A DNA stretch of 64,000 nt from Pycnopodia helianthoides (lineage: Eukaryota > Echinodermata > Asteroidea > Forcipulatida > Asteriidae): NCBI GenBank assembly GCA_032158295.1, contig CM063254.1:18428147-18492146 (forward strand). Reading direction: 5' to 3'. A program made the translations under genes and the position numbers. This document shows, piece by piece, positions 24,651 to 36,998 of the stretch. Each line of letters begins with the position of its first letter. Position 1 is the stretch's first letter. The notes under the pieces were generated by a model, which worked only from the letters and a program-made list of their open reading frames with translations, did not search any database and was not told where the DNA came from.

Positions 24651-25035
24651 ATTGGCACACAGTCAGAGTATGTCATGAGAAAGATATTTGACAATAGTGC
24701 TATCACAGATTTGAATTTGTGAAAAAATTACGCAGAATAACACGTCATTTTTAAAATGGCCTCCATTGCATCGTACAAATAATGTTCAAGGGACAAATAA
24801 TGTGATGGCCTAACACAGTCAGAGTATGTCATGAGAAAGATATTTGGGTATGAGCGCCATCACAGATTAGAATTTGTATAACAAAAAAAAACAAAAAAAA
24901 AAAAGTAGGAAAACATTTTTTACACAATTTTCCGAATGGCTGCCATTGCTAGGTACTATCTAGTTCAAAGGAAAGATCTTCAATGGCCCTATATCCAAAT
25001 ATCTTCCCCATGACATACTCTGACTGTGTGCCAAA
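24651..25035. mobile_element. inverted-repeat MITE with GGCACACAGTCAGAG ends
   Basis: The left terminus (24651-24691) and right terminus (24994-25035) are complementary over about 40 bp (GGCACACAGTCAGAGTATGT and onwards). A third, direct copy of the left terminus sits at 24813-24850, so the element is compound or internally duplicated. Confidence 0.85.
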
Positions 25036-25372
25036 TTCCATGCTGGTAAACATCAATGGCAAAATCCCATCACCTCTTGTGGATGTAGTCCTGCGTGGAT
25101 AACATGTTGGGATTGCAATGTATTACTCGGTGTTGCCATTCGCGCTGTATTGTGGACCCAGGCTTTTTATACTCGATTATAGCCAGTATTCGCGTGGCAC
25201 TCAAAAGGGTTTTCTGTTTGAACAAGAGATATTGCAACCCCCCCCCCCACCTCGAAAATTTACATATTTATTTGAGCCATTAGCCAAAGTGCTTCGAAAA
25301 GAAGGACACAGGTTTTTGTTTTGGCAATTACAGTAAATAATATCCAGGGGATAATTAAAATGCAGATCTTTG

Positions 25373-25440
25373 TTCTTTGCCCTCAGCCAGAGGTGAAGAT
25401 TCTCATTAACATAATGGAAACACCTGCAAAAATACTCACA
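25373..25440 (+). repeat. dispersed repeat, copy 1 of 2
   Basis: TTCTTTGCCCTCAGCCAGAG and GAAGATTCTCATTAACATAA recur with few changes at 26819-26886. Confidence 0.7.
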
Positions 25441-25749
25441 TTCTGTAATTTTTAAAATGTATTTTTGATGTTTTGAGCTTGCTATTAGACAAGGCAGATT
25501 TCCATTTTTATGGACGATATAATAAAATTTAATTATAATAAAATTTAACTGAAGATTTAAACAAAAATTGACAAGCAATGTTTGCTTTAGGTAATCGGTA
25601 ATTTTTGATGGCTCATCGAACATTTTGTTTGAATAAAATTGTTTCGAAGTTCACCCTTTTATAGAATATAATGTTTTTCGAATTCACAATGTTTAAGGCA
25701 TTTTAATATAATGTTACTGTTTGCATAAGCATTCGGAAACAATAATAAC

Positions 25750-25930
25750 AACCAGGGGGCCCTGACCCAGTTCTGGGGTCAGGTTGACCCGGAAACTTGT
25801 TAAAAATGGGATTTTAGCTCGGATTCTGCGTCAATTTGACCCATTTCTGGGTTTATTTGACAAAGATTTCGGCTCACAGCGTCCCAGAAATGAATCAGAA
25901 CCCCCCGGGCCCCAGGACCGCGTCAATCCT
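25750..25930. repeat. TTCTGGGTCA repeat, copy 2, with a perfect IR3 palindrome
   Basis: Contains GGTCAGGTTGACC at 25777-25789 and further GGGTCA/TGACCC words around TTTAGCTCGGATTCTG. Confidence 0.7.
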
Positions 25931-26818
25931 GACTTGGTAGTTCGAGTATTTACAGTATGAGATTTTGAAACCTAAAGAAAATCGAAAATATTAGATTTGC
26001 TTATTTATTCAACAGACACGTTCCACAACCATTTTTGTTGGTTTAGAAACAATGGTTTTAAATGATTGTCTTAGGCCTATGAGTCTGTACACTTTGCATT
26101 AAATTTCAAACTACTGTAACAAACCAAGGATTTTCGAAAATGAACAAACAACAAAAGTCAGACTCAGAGGTTATTGAAATTCGAGTCTCAAAAAGGCGCA
26201 GTGTACTTTTGATGAATGCGTGGTGATTTCACGCTAAGACTAAGAGCTAGGATCACACCGAGTACAAATGTTATGCTCGAACACGCCTGGGTTCGTTTGA
26301 GAAATGATCCTTGTGTGGTTGTGCCCAGATCACGGACGCAAATGCCACCTTGCGTTTGGCGGTATATTGAACTGTGTGGACAGACCTCATCCGGAGTTCG
26401 TTTGTGAATTTACATTCGACACTAGCCGAAACCTTGCACTGCCGCATGTTATATCCGCTTGCCGCATGCCGTATATAATTATATATATACATATATATTT
26501 TAAGGTTCGGGTATTGGGTTCGAAGTAGATCTCCATTTAGGTCGGGCAACCTTGATACATTCGCCTGCTTTTGGTCTCATTTCTGGAGCGCAGTTGTCAT
26601 TTTAGATTTCTCATTTTCTCACAAAACAAGAGTTTAAATACGAATGCTGAACCAATTTGAAATCGTAAACTCTGCTTTGAGTGCGGGGGAAAGCAATCTC
26701 ATTCCTTTCGTGTGGACAAGTAACGTAAAACGATCTCTCTTCCTCGATATACATAAAAAAAAATATGCGTGCAATGATTATTAAACCAGACTAGTAATAT
26801 TTCCGTTACAAGAGTTCA

Positions 26819-26886
26819 TTCTTTGCCCTCAGCCAGAGTTGAAGATTCTCATTAACATAATGAGAACACATGCAAAAAATTACTAA
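26819..26886 (+). repeat. dispersed repeat, copy 2 of 2
   Basis: Near-identical to 25373-25440 (Ser/Ala-type substitutions only at a few bases). Non-coding in both. Confidence 0.7.
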
Positions 26887-27012
26887 CGTCCGATTATTGA
26901 CAAAATGCCTCGAGCAGTGGTTGATACACGAGATGCTTCGATTTCATAATCACGTATGATTACTGAAAGATAATTGTTTAAAAATCACTCTTCAAATCTA
27001 CATTTTAAAAAC

Positions 27013-27360
27013 GGGTCAAAATTGACCCTCCGGTAGGAGGCTGAGGCTGAGGGGAGCTGACTCATTTGCTGGTCAGGCTGATCCCAGTCACTGGTTTGAG
27101 AAAAAAAGGGTTTTTAATTCGAATTGTGAGTTAGTCTGACCCATTTCTGGGTTCCAGAGGGGGCCTGACTCATTTCTGTGTCATGCTGATCCCAGACCCT
27201 GGTTTAAAAAAAAGAAGGGATTTTTAGTTCGAGTTGTGCGTCAGTTTTGACCCATTTCTGGGTTATTTGGGCACAGATTCTGGGTCATACTGACCCAGAA
27301 ATGGGTCAGGTCCCGTGTATGGGACTCAGATCCAGGTCAATCTGACCCGGGAGTTTTTTT
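27013..27360. repeat. TTCTGGGTCA repeat, copies 3-4, with two perfect IR3 palindromes
   Basis: Two roughly 130-bp units, each with GGGATTTTTAGTTCGAGTTG-like and CCATTTCTGGGTT blocks. They hold GGTCATACTGACC at 27283-27295 and GGTCAATCTGACC at 27335-27347. Confidence 0.75.
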
Positions 27361-27844
27361 CAAGTGAACCAACGACCCCTCAACAGGGGGTACCACATGC
27401 ACATTAAGAACGGGTCAACCGTTCTATTAGTGTTAGAGCACAATATATGCTGGTCTGCCCCGAACAACAGTAGCATAAAGCATTTGTATACTCAGTGCGC
27501 TGAGAAAAATACTAAATATACGGTTTTTTATGCAGGGTCGATTTCATTTATTTATTTATCACACTGACTTTACCCACAGTATGCATTTTTTGTCTAGGGT
27601 AGATCCAAACGGTTAAGACTGGTTTCCATGTAGGGACCCTGCATTCATAACAATAGTAGATAAAATGTAAGAATTTTGCAGTGACACCATGTAGCTAAAT
27701 CTCTCTTATGAGTATGTGTGGTTCCGAAGGAACAGTGAACTCAACATTTCGAACAGTATACTCTGTCGATCGTCACATTGGAATGCTCTGTGTTGAGCCT
27801 TGTTTTACCACATTGTACCTTTCGCTCTGAAAACTCCCGGATAA

Positions 27845-27965
27845 GAGCTGACCCGGATCCAGCTCCTGTGGGGCTGACCCCATTTCTGGGTCAGTGTGAC
27901 CCGGAATCGGTATTAAAATGACCGAGAAATGAGTCAAAATGACGCAGAATCCAAGTTAATGTCCG
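27845..27965. repeat. TTCTGGGTCA repeat, copy 5, with a perfect IR3 palindrome
   Basis: Contains CCATTTCTGGGTCAGTGTG and GGTCAGTGTGACC at 27889-27901. Confidence 0.7.
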
Positions 27966-29396
27966 ATTTTTAACCACACTTTCAGATTGAACATATTTTA
28001 CAGCCCCTAAAAAAAACCAACAACAGTTCTGGGACCTGACACTTCTCTTACAAGTCTAGAATATCAAGGACTTTGACTCCCCCAGGGCATTGCACTTCGG
28101 AGAAAACAGTGAAATAAATAACATGTGCCATGACTTTAGTGTTACCAGCGCTCATTTAAGGGTTTTAACTATAACAGCAGACTGTAGGCAAATATTGCCA
28201 TGGTATTTCTACGGCCTTTAAAGCTTTGTATGTTTTTTTAAAAAATAATAATTCGAAATGTATATTTTATCAGTTGTTCAAACAATCACAGCATATGGCG
28301 GGTGAAAAAGACTCAATGCTGATTTACGACAACAGCATGCATGAATAACAGACAATGCCAAAGTTAAAAAAAAGATGACAGGGCAGACTATTTGTTGAAT
28401 TGATTCGTTTCATCACAATCGGCGCTCTGTGTTGTATAACAACGACAACAGATCAGGGAGAGAAATTTTTTTTTTCGAGATGACTGTTCCCGGCGAAATT
28501 ACTGCCGCATTAATGTAATTAGAAAAGCCGGGTATCGTCTTCGCATCTTCCTGGCCAGTGCAAGTTCCAATACGGTAGTGTTAAAACAAAACACACAAAC
28601 GATATACTGTACAATCGAACTCTTCCCGCGGAACACGGACAGCACGTGCGCGGGAAAAGTTAAACCGGTTTATTCAAATATCCGCCAGCGGCGCGGCGGA
28701 GAAAAGCACGAATTCGATACCGACGCAAACGCACGTATATGGCTGGACGGAGGCGTGCCCCGGCACGGTGGTTATAAGATGTAATCCAACCCAAACCAGC
28801 GGGGTGGATTTGATAAGAATTGGCACGCTGACTTTTAATGAAGAGAATGTCTTGCAGTTCTTATTTCCTATTATTTGGACCACTATAGATATAGATGGAG
28901 CGTCTTCGATGTGACGATAGTTTGGAACGAGTGGCTGCTGGGTGAGAGCAGGTGATGCTGAAATTGAGGATAACTGAACACGACTGTAAGCCTAGCTATT
29001 CCGGATAACCGGATACCCGGATAACACTAAATGTGACACATTTTGCAAGCTACAAAGGAACAAAGAGGCGCGATGTGATTCGTTCATGGTCACACGTCCT
29101 CTCGCATTCAACTGTCCATTAAACGCGTACTTACGACACCCCAAACCACCGAGTCATCATGGGGCGATATCAACCGATCAAGCACACGCCATCTTTGTCG
29201 CGTACCTACCGTGTTCAATAGCAATAATAAACAGTACTTTCAAATGGGTTCAGGCTATTTTGATCTTTGAGTCTCCAGCAATGGTCTGAATTAAGTAATT
29301 TCGGCTAGGGCTATGACCGTTGGCTGCAAATCGATTAGATAAACGAAGAAGTATAAACCAACATGAATGAATGAACGCATACAAATCTATACCACA
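27966..29396. other. non-coding stretch; short CpG-rich patch
   Basis: No gene seen. About 28500-28760 is richer in CpG than its surroundings (CGCGG, GCGCGGCGG, CACGTGCGCGGG) and could be regulatory, but there is no adjacent coding exon. Confidence 0.35.
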
Positions 29397-29781
29397 GCAT
29401 CCGGATCCCTTAAGCGGGCCCTGACGAGACGGTCCCTTGCTCCCTGGTTCCACCTTTTCCATCAATATCTCATTGCCCTGGCTTACGCAATCATTCCAGA
29501 AAGAAAATCCTCTCAGCCCAAAGACATTTTCACAGCACAAATTGACTCGTGGAGGTTAAATCTCTTTTTTTCAAAAGCACTAACGGCATCCGGATCCCTT
29601 AAGCGGGCCCTGGCGAGACGGTCTCTTGCTCCCTGGTTCCACCTTTTCCATCAATATCTCATTGCCCTGGCTTGCGCAATCATTCCAACAGAAAGAAAAT
29701 CCTCTCAGCCCAAAGACATTTTCACATAGGCACAAATTGACTCGTGAAGGTGAAATCTCTCTTTTTTTCAAAGCACTAACG
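29397..29781 (+). repeat. tandem duplication of a 189-bp unit
   Basis: Copy 1 is 29397-29585 and copy 2 is 29586-29781. Both begin GCATCCGGATCCCTTAAGCG and end GCACTAACG. They differ by a few substitutions, two 3-base insertions in copy 2 and small changes in a T-run. Confidence 0.95.
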
Positions 29782-30179
29782 GCATGCATTGAGCTCCCAT
29801 AAAACCGATCTACGTTCCAGGGATAATGTGCGTAATCCTTTCTAATGGAAAAATCACTCTCTGGAGAAAAAAAAGACAGCTAAGAGCTCTTAGTGGATAC
29901 ATCTTCGTAAGATGGAGCTATAAATATTTGATTTCAGCTTAGGTTCTATGTAAAGCCCTCGTACAATCTTAAGAAGCATTCTGCATGTGCCGTGGAGCCC
30001 TCATCTTGAGAAACAAGGAAGTGAGAGAGATTATGTGGGAATTTATGGCTACCTATGTCACATGATACAACATTTTATACAGTCATACACAGATAAATCT
30101 TAGACTGAGAGATGATTCATGAAATAAAACATGATAGGCAAAAAAGAAGAAAAGAAGAAAGTAGTACGCACACTGTGAT

Positions 30180-30288
30180 ATTGTTGATGTTACCAGTGTT
30201 GTTGCAGTTGCTGTTGACGCAGTGCTGCTGTGTGCTGGTGTTGTTTGTAGATGTAGTTATGGTTGTCGTGTTGTTGTTGTCGTCGTCG

Positions 30289-30320
<32 letters not shown>

Positions 30321-30475
30321 ATGTTGTTGTTGTCGTTGTTGTTGTTCAGTTGCCGTTGTGTTGTTGCTTTTGCTGTTGCGTTGCGGTTGCTGCTGTAGCT
30401 GTTTGTTGCTGTTGCTGTTGCTTTTGCTGTTGCTGTTGCTGTTGCTGTTGTTTTGTTGTTGTTTTGGGGTGGTTG
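30180..30475 (+). repeat. (TTG)n microsatellite with GTTGCT variants
   Basis: About 300 bp of TTG and TTGCTG trinucleotides. The open frames across it (poly-Val/Cys/Leu) are by-products. Confidence 0.95.
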
Positions 30476-31079
30476 TTTTGGTGTGTTTTGGGGTGTTTTC
30501 CCTTCTGTTTCGGGACCGGTTTGTTGGGGTGTTTGTGTTTTGTTTGTTTGTTTTGTTTAAACTTTAATCATGTGATTAAAGCAGTGATTGCCATCTGAAG
30601 TGAACAAAATCCGTCATAGATCAAAATTTGAAAATTACTTGTATAGGATTAGTCCGGTGCCCGGGAAGAACCACAAAAAACTGTTTTCCCCTCGTGTCAA
30701 CAAAATGACCTTCTCTTTGGCCAAGCGAATGCAAACTTTCTTAAAGTCACTTCCCAGCCTCCGTAGAGCCGTCGTTCTGACTGCGTAATTCAATTTAAAG
30801 AAAGGTTATCTTTTCCATAATTCATACTGTCCCTTTTATTTGGAACTTCCGTATAAAATTACAACACTGTTGTTAAAAAAATGTTGTACTAGATCCCTTT
30901 CGTTATTACAGTCTTTTGTAGCTTGTTCAGAGCCGCTTGGAGCCACTCTCGAGGGGTATGGCCAAGTTAGCAGAGCAATGTTCCCAGCCCCGTTGGGACA
31001 GATTCCCCATACTCATGTAGACTGATTACATGACAAGATCGTAATGTGGCCCCCAAATTGCTTTTTCACACTGATGAGG

Positions 31080-31103
31080 GGGGGGGGGGGTGGGGGTGGG
31101 GGA
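31080..31103 (+). repeat. G-run, potential G-quadruplex
   Basis: A long G tract interrupted by single T residues. It satisfies a four-tract G-quadruplex pattern by inspection. Confidence 0.6.
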
Positions 31104-31477
31104 GAGTGAGCGTGCCTGTGCCATATGTGTCACATCCTATCACACGGGGGGATTTCGATGACTATACAAGAAAGAGCATCCCGATCGTGTACCTCTTACA
31201 TGCCTCGAGTGGATTGAATAATTTAAGAGGTTTGTTTAGGGAAATGGACAGGATGAGTACACTCATGTCCTGAGGAAAGTGAGTGGGGGTGAAAACTGTC
31301 ACCCTCACCCCTGGATAGTAACATTTAAAGAAAGCATGGGTATTATGACAAATAAAGTTTACAAAAAAAAGAAAGGAAAAAGCTTCCCGTCAAAAAAAGA
31401 ACAACCGTTATAATATGTGCAATTTTTGCATGCTGATAGTTTTAAAGAAAACGAGCATAATCAATAGATGTTGAATT

Positions 31478-31615
31478 TGCATTGGGGGCAGAGGTCGTGG
31501 GTTCGAATCCCACCCGAGTAATATGCCTATTTTTTCACGAGAATCGGGAAAGAACCGAGTGTACAGTGCTTAACACACATCGGTGTATGGGTAAAAAAAA
31601 ACAAATAATAAAACG
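31478..31615 (+). mobile_element. tRNA-derived SINE, family A, 5' truncated
   Basis: B box GGTTCGAATCCC at about 31500, CCGAGTAATATGCC, then AAGAACCGAGTGTACAGTGC and CACACATCGGTGTATGG and an A-rich tail. Confidence 0.8.
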
Positions 31616-32339
31616 GACACAGTTCTGGTGGTCGGCAAAGAAGAAAGACAGAAGAAAAACCGGAAGGTCTTCAATCAAGAACTTTCTGGGTCAGACAATT
31701 CAAGCTTGTAACGTACACGGAGCACATACGATACAGACGTCATTAATGACTCGTTCAATATGCTGATTCCTCAATACTAATTAATGTTAGATCGGAATAA
31801 TTTCCCATTAGAATAGAATTAAGTCTCCATAAGTCCCGGAAATTGGTTTTTCAAATACTAGGGCCGTTTGAGCTCAAGTGGTTTCAATTTGAAGCGTGAT
31901 TTAATTGGCTTATCGTATTTGTACGGGCCAATTGACATTTAAAGTAATACGCGCACGCGCAGTAAGAAAGCAGTGCGACCATAACGAGGCTGGAAGGTAT
32001 TGAAAGTCTGGCCTCGTTTTTGGTGAAAGTGGATTCGGTGTTCGTGGGGGAATTATTCGCCGAGCGGACATGAGGGCACCGATCCCTTGCTCGGCAATTG
32101 ATTGCGGTATTGTAAATGTAACTATCGATTTTGCTTTAATGTCAATTCAATGATTGTACTGATCGTTAAATTGATTGATGTTTTCAACTCACGTGATTTT
32201 TGTGTTGAAAAAAAAATACTTGATCGGTGTTTGCATCATGTAAAAAGATGTTGACATAAATAAATAAATATATTTGTATTTGTATTGTCCAAAGATGTAT
32301 ATCAAACAACAAGTAATTGTGGTATGAATTCTGAATTTT

Positions 32340-32760
32340 AGATTGCTGACACTTTTCATCTTAAGTTGCGCTTACTTTTGTGCTTTTTATTCATATTTAT
32401 GTTTATTTTGGTTCCCCTTTATAGATTTATATAATTCACCTATAAATTCCCTTTTGTATTAATTTAATTACTTATGTTGTTTGGTTGTGATTTTGTATCT
32501 CCTGCTTGCTTAGGTTCTCGTTTTTATTGTCGTTGCTTTTTTATTCATTTATTGTTATTTGATATTTACTTATTGTTTATTCAATTTGTTGTATTTATTT
32601 ATTATTTATGTGTTTTTTGTGTTTTTTTTTGCTTTTTTGTTATTACTGTTTATTCTATTTTTGTTTTCTAAGTTTGTTTTAATTTGTATTTGTATTCATA
32701 TATATATATATATGTTTATTTTTGTTTTGATCGATGTTTTTATTCTCCTTGTAATTGAAT
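32340..32760 (+). repeat. T-rich low-complexity region
   Basis: Long runs of TTTATT and TTTTTG with a (TA)n run at about 32697-32714. The composition resembles a LINE 3' UTR, but no coding part is seen. Confidence 0.5.
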
Positions 32761-33354
32761 GCTCCGGGCCACGCGGGAGACCACATTAATGAAGTCAAGA
32801 TAATACAACCTCGAGTAAATAAGCTACAGAGATGCACCACAGTCAGACTGAATGCGAACATCACAGAAAAGGAAAACAACCTGTTTGTATTACAATCACG
32901 AGCTGCCATAAAATGCCTCACATGCATATCACTAGAATAAACACAACATTCAGCTATACCAGCAAAATAAATAATGATGATAATTAAATATGATAGTTCT
33001 CACAGACGCTTCAAGGTCGGCAACGTCGTTTCCCATAAAATCGGATTATTGTATGTATTCATTATTTGTTTGTTTTTTTTTACCAGGGGAACCCTTCCTG
33101 AGAATGACAAAAGACAGAAAGACAAACAAACACGCGGAATATAGACATCACTTGAAAGGAGCAAATAGACTATAACGATGCAACAGTCAAAACCTCAAAG
33201 AAGAATACAAATTTTGAAAACAATATTGTGAAAGACTCTGAAATCATTCTGAAGTAATATTCAGACTCGATCTTTGAAACTCAGCTACTCAAAACAAACC
33301 TCAAGCCAAATTCCCATAGAGACGGTGACAAACTGGGCATTATTAAACTACTCC

Positions 33355-33723
33355 ATCAACCATCCATCCACACAAGTCATGTTATTTGGCTTGTCACGTG
33401 TGACCTGTCACGTGTGACCTGTCACGTGTGACCTGTCACAGGTGACCTGTCACAGGTGACCTGTCACAGGTGACCTGTCACACGTGACATGTCACACGTG
33501 ACCTGTCACACGTGACCTGTCACAGGTGACCTGTCACACGTGACCTGGTCACACGTGACCTGTCACACGTGACCTGTCACACGTGACCTGTCACACGTGA
33601 CCTGTCACACGTGACCTGTCACACGTGACCTGTCACACGTGACCTGTCACACGTGACCTGTCACACGTGACCTGTCACACGTGACAAGCAAAGTAATATA
33701 TCTTGTGTGGATGGATGGTTGAT
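33355..33723. repeat. foldback element enclosing a 14-bp E-box array
   Basis: The outer 22-bp arms ATCAACCATCCATCCACACA... (33355-33376) and its complement (33702-33723) are perfect. Inside, 33393-33685 is about 21 copies of a 14-bp unit of type CTGTCACACGTGAC. The first units read GTCACGTGTGAC, some middle ones GTCACAGGTGAC, and most others GTCACACGTGAC. Nearly every unit has an E-box (CACGTG or CAGGTG) inside a GTCAC...GTGAC dyad. Confidence 0.93.
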
Positions 33724-34689
33724 ACCGTCACGAGGCACATTGTTATCTTTAAAATAATACGCGAATAATGTAGTTTTTAATGAAAAAAACCATCTCTGTC
33801 TGCAATTACGAAGATGTTAATGTATCAAACAATTTTATTTTTAATGCAGGAGGTAGAATGTCGACGACTCAGGCCGTGCGCCTATGAGCATTTTGCAAAG
33901 TAGCCCACCAGGCTATTCTTACTCTGCCCCATTAAGTTTTAGTAGCCCGGATTTTTAACCTGTATTGTCATAAATGTATATTTCTGATGTATTACTGGTA
34001 GCAGTGATCACAACCAGTTTAATGGTCGAATGAAGGTGCATTCACCCACTCAAAAAACATACGGACACATTTTAAAAAGGTATTATTCACATCTGAACAG
34101 GAAGAAATATGATAATTTTAAACAAGTAGGCTGCACAGTTTTTAGAAGCCCACAGGGCAAGTTGAGAAGTGATGTGTACTACCAGCCCGTAGCAGTTTTT
34201 TTCTAGACAATGTACGACGGGCATCAAGCAGGAAGACGGGCAGAAAGACATCAATCGATGTGAAACACATTGATCGATGTGAATAAGAACGCCCTCAATC
34301 TCAACAATCAAGAGAATTACCAAGCATATGCTGTAAACGTGTGTTAAACTATCTCTATAGCCCCGCCCCTAATTCCCGAACCAAAGAGAACATATCTATG
34401 CTTTGTGCTGTCGTCTGATGAGACACAATGTTTTTGCATGGTGGACTTTTTTTCTCGTCACTTCATGTGTTGTAATTATCCGCTCGGCCAGCCTTGCAAA
34501 ACACGAAACCCTCTCGACCTGATAAATTAGGCATAACATAATTATATTCTTGCAACTAGTTTATAAGAGCAGCGAGGTCGGACAGTTTACACACTGTCGT
34601 AGTTGTAAATATTTATGCAGCGGGTATCAACAACACTACGTACAAGCTCAATTGTGTTTTAATACTGTCATAACAGACCCCATCCATTA

Positions 34690-35095
34690 CTGCCTGACAT
34701 GACAGCCGGCTTTCGAAGATACCCTTAAAACGCATACTATGGTTAATCCAAAATGACAGACGGAGGTATAGCCTTACACCGAGCCAAAAACAAAGCCAAA
34801 GTTTCGAAAATACCCTACATGTATTTGCATTGTATATTATAGTGGATAGACAAAAGGGCAAACGCAGCCGGTGGCGAACCGAAACCAACGTTTCGAAAAT
34901 ACCTTTAGCATATTATAACCCAAAATGGCAAACGCTGCCGGAGCCGAACCGAAGCCGCGGTTTCGAAAATACTTTTCATGCGCTGCGATATTGATAACCA
35001 AAAATGGCTAACGCAGCCGGCGCCGAACCGAAGCCGCGAGGTTTCGAAGATACCCATACGCATTATGTGGTCCAAAATGGCCGACGCGGTGCTAC
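34690..35095 (+). repeat. tandem repeat of about 100-115 bp with GTTTCGAAAATAC
   Basis: Four to five diverged units of GGTTTCGAAAATACC, ...CCAAAATGGC.AACGCAGCCGG, ...GCCGAACCGAAGCC. The TTTCGAAA core and GAGCC.AA words also occur in the small element at 3118-3261. Confidence 0.8.
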
Positions 35096-35161
35096 AATCC
35101 CGGCCATATCTCGTTGGGTTATCTTGTTGCACGGTCTTCTGCGTTCCAGTCAACATTGAGC

Positions 35162-35196
35162 GGGGGGACGGGGGACGGGGGACTGGGGACGGGGGA
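35162..35196 (+). repeat. G-quadruplex-prone tract
   Basis: Five runs of four to six G separated by AC or ACT in 35 bases. Confidence 0.75.
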
Positions 35197-36657
35197 GAGA
35201 ATGTTTATTGTGAGACAGGGAATGATTATTGTATGGTTATTGTAACGTTAGTAACGGTGGCCCAAGCATTTTGGCCTGGATTGTAGGTCATGAGCCAGAG
35301 CCGAACCACAGCGAAGATAACTTCATATAACGTATGCACATTACGACTGATCAAAATGGGCGAAGAAGCTAGCCTGAGCCTGGGCAAGATCGAGGCTGAT
35401 GTTTCGAAAATACTCTCAGTTCATTTCTCCTTATCTACCGACTCTGGTGAAACGAAACCACTTCACCCCTCAAACCAGAATGAGATATAGGACGCCCAAA
35501 GCGCCCTCTATGCAATTTCCATAACGAGTAATTGGGAAGTCCTCAGCAGACGAACCCGTGTCGTGTCCTTCTTGTAAAAGTCATACCACCGGGCCCGCAG
35601 GGAGGGCATCATTCATGACTGGTTCCCGGGGTATCCGCGGTAAATTCCACTCGCTAATCCCATCACATTCCCATCCAATTTTCTATTTTATCACCATCTT
35701 CGTTCGTCTGGTGCAATGAGCTGTCTATCTCCCCCGAAGCACGGAGAGTCATTGCGATCTCTCGGGTGTTGGTGTTTTTCGCAAGGACCCCGAGTAGCGC
35801 TGAACCGATACTATCTTTGTCCTCGCGTCTACGGTCCTTGCTCGTGGAATGTCATCGACGAAGAAAATAGCAACCCTCAAACTGAGCCACGTTATATCAG
35901 CACGTGCTGACACATTTTAAAATAGTGCTATTGTCTTAAAGCACATCGTTTTATACACGCTGGTCAGCTCATAATGCCATAAGATCAAAAGCTGGACCAT
36001 GCCGCACGTCCATAGAGGGGGTGTCAATCAACAAGGGGTCAGTGGTTTGGGTATCATAGCTTTCTTTCCATTGACTGCTTTGCCAGTCATCACTTGTTCT
36101 TTTTCATTAGTTTCATTTTAGTAAATTAAGCGTTGTTGTTGTTTGTAAGTTGTTTTGTTCCTATTCGTACGACCTCTGCTTGTTCGTTTATCCTGTCTGT
36201 CTGTCCACAGGCTGATTACTACAAGCCTCGGCTTATCAAATCGGCCTCCATTCTGTTCCCTTTCTTTGACTATAATATAAACCTTAAACTGCTCTGTTCG
36301 CTATTACATTGTATAAGCATTCTATAATGCTGTGTTTTTGACAGTGTGGAAATAAATGTGAATTGAATCGTCTTCTTTCTAAATGTCATTTTGTAGCGTT
36401 TGTGAGTTAAAGCAAAAGAGTATTTTCACTAGACTGCATTTGCGTGGGGATTTTATTATTTATTGTTTATAGACAAGAATTTCCCTATTGCAAAGATGGG
36501 CCGATACTTCTTCAATAGCCGGTCACTGTAATCTGAGACTTTAATAGACTGCCTCATGCCGTGCATATCGTGATTCAAAGAGAGTATAAATAGACGTAGT
36601 TGGCTTTGCTGTTGATTTGGGGCCTACTGTTCGTAAAAGAGAAAGGCGTACTATTCC
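35197..36657. other. non-coding stretch with a LINE-tail-like segment
   Basis: No gene recognised. About 36100-36365 (TTGTTGTTTGTAAGTTG... CAGTGTGGAAATAAATGTGA) resembles a retroelement 3' UTR. Confidence 0.35.
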
Positions 36658-36998
36658 TTAAAGGCCCTGTACACTATTGTAAGATCGAAAAACACAATGT
36701 TCACAGAATCACACATAACTTACATGATTTAAAGTAAGTAATGGTGGAAAGGGTTCCTTAAAATATTTCTGCCTAAAATGCTATCGTTTCTTAGAAACGA
36801 GTAAAACAATAGTAATTACCGCGCGCGATAATTTGAAAAAAACAGAAAACACATAAGATCTCTTTTCACTATTTTCTCGTGACCTCGATGACCAATTGAG
36901 CTCAAACTTTCACAGGTTTGTTTGTTCATGCATATGTTGAATCACACAAAATGTGGACACTGATTTTGAGCTGTTACCAAAAGTTACAATACCTTTAA
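36658..36998 (+). mobile_element. TTAA-family MITE T2, complete
   Basis: TTAA at both ends, same layout as 12238-12579. The central CGCGCGCG palindrome has one changed base (TTACCGCGCGCGATAA). Confidence 0.92.

Noticed and set aside
25201..25623. 140-codon minus-strand frame
   Set aside because: AT-rich, low-complexity protein with a poly-Gly patch from a C-run. No family resemblance.
30112..30598. 151-codon Leu/Val-rich and 111-codon Cys/Val-rich frames, membrane-protein-like at first sight
   Set aside because: Produced by a (TTG)n/(GTTGCT)n microsatellite. Hydrophobicity is an effect of the repeat.
33393..33685. 14-bp palindromic repeats considered as a CRISPR or operator array
   Set aside because: No spacers. 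Eukaryotic tandem repeat inside a foldback element.
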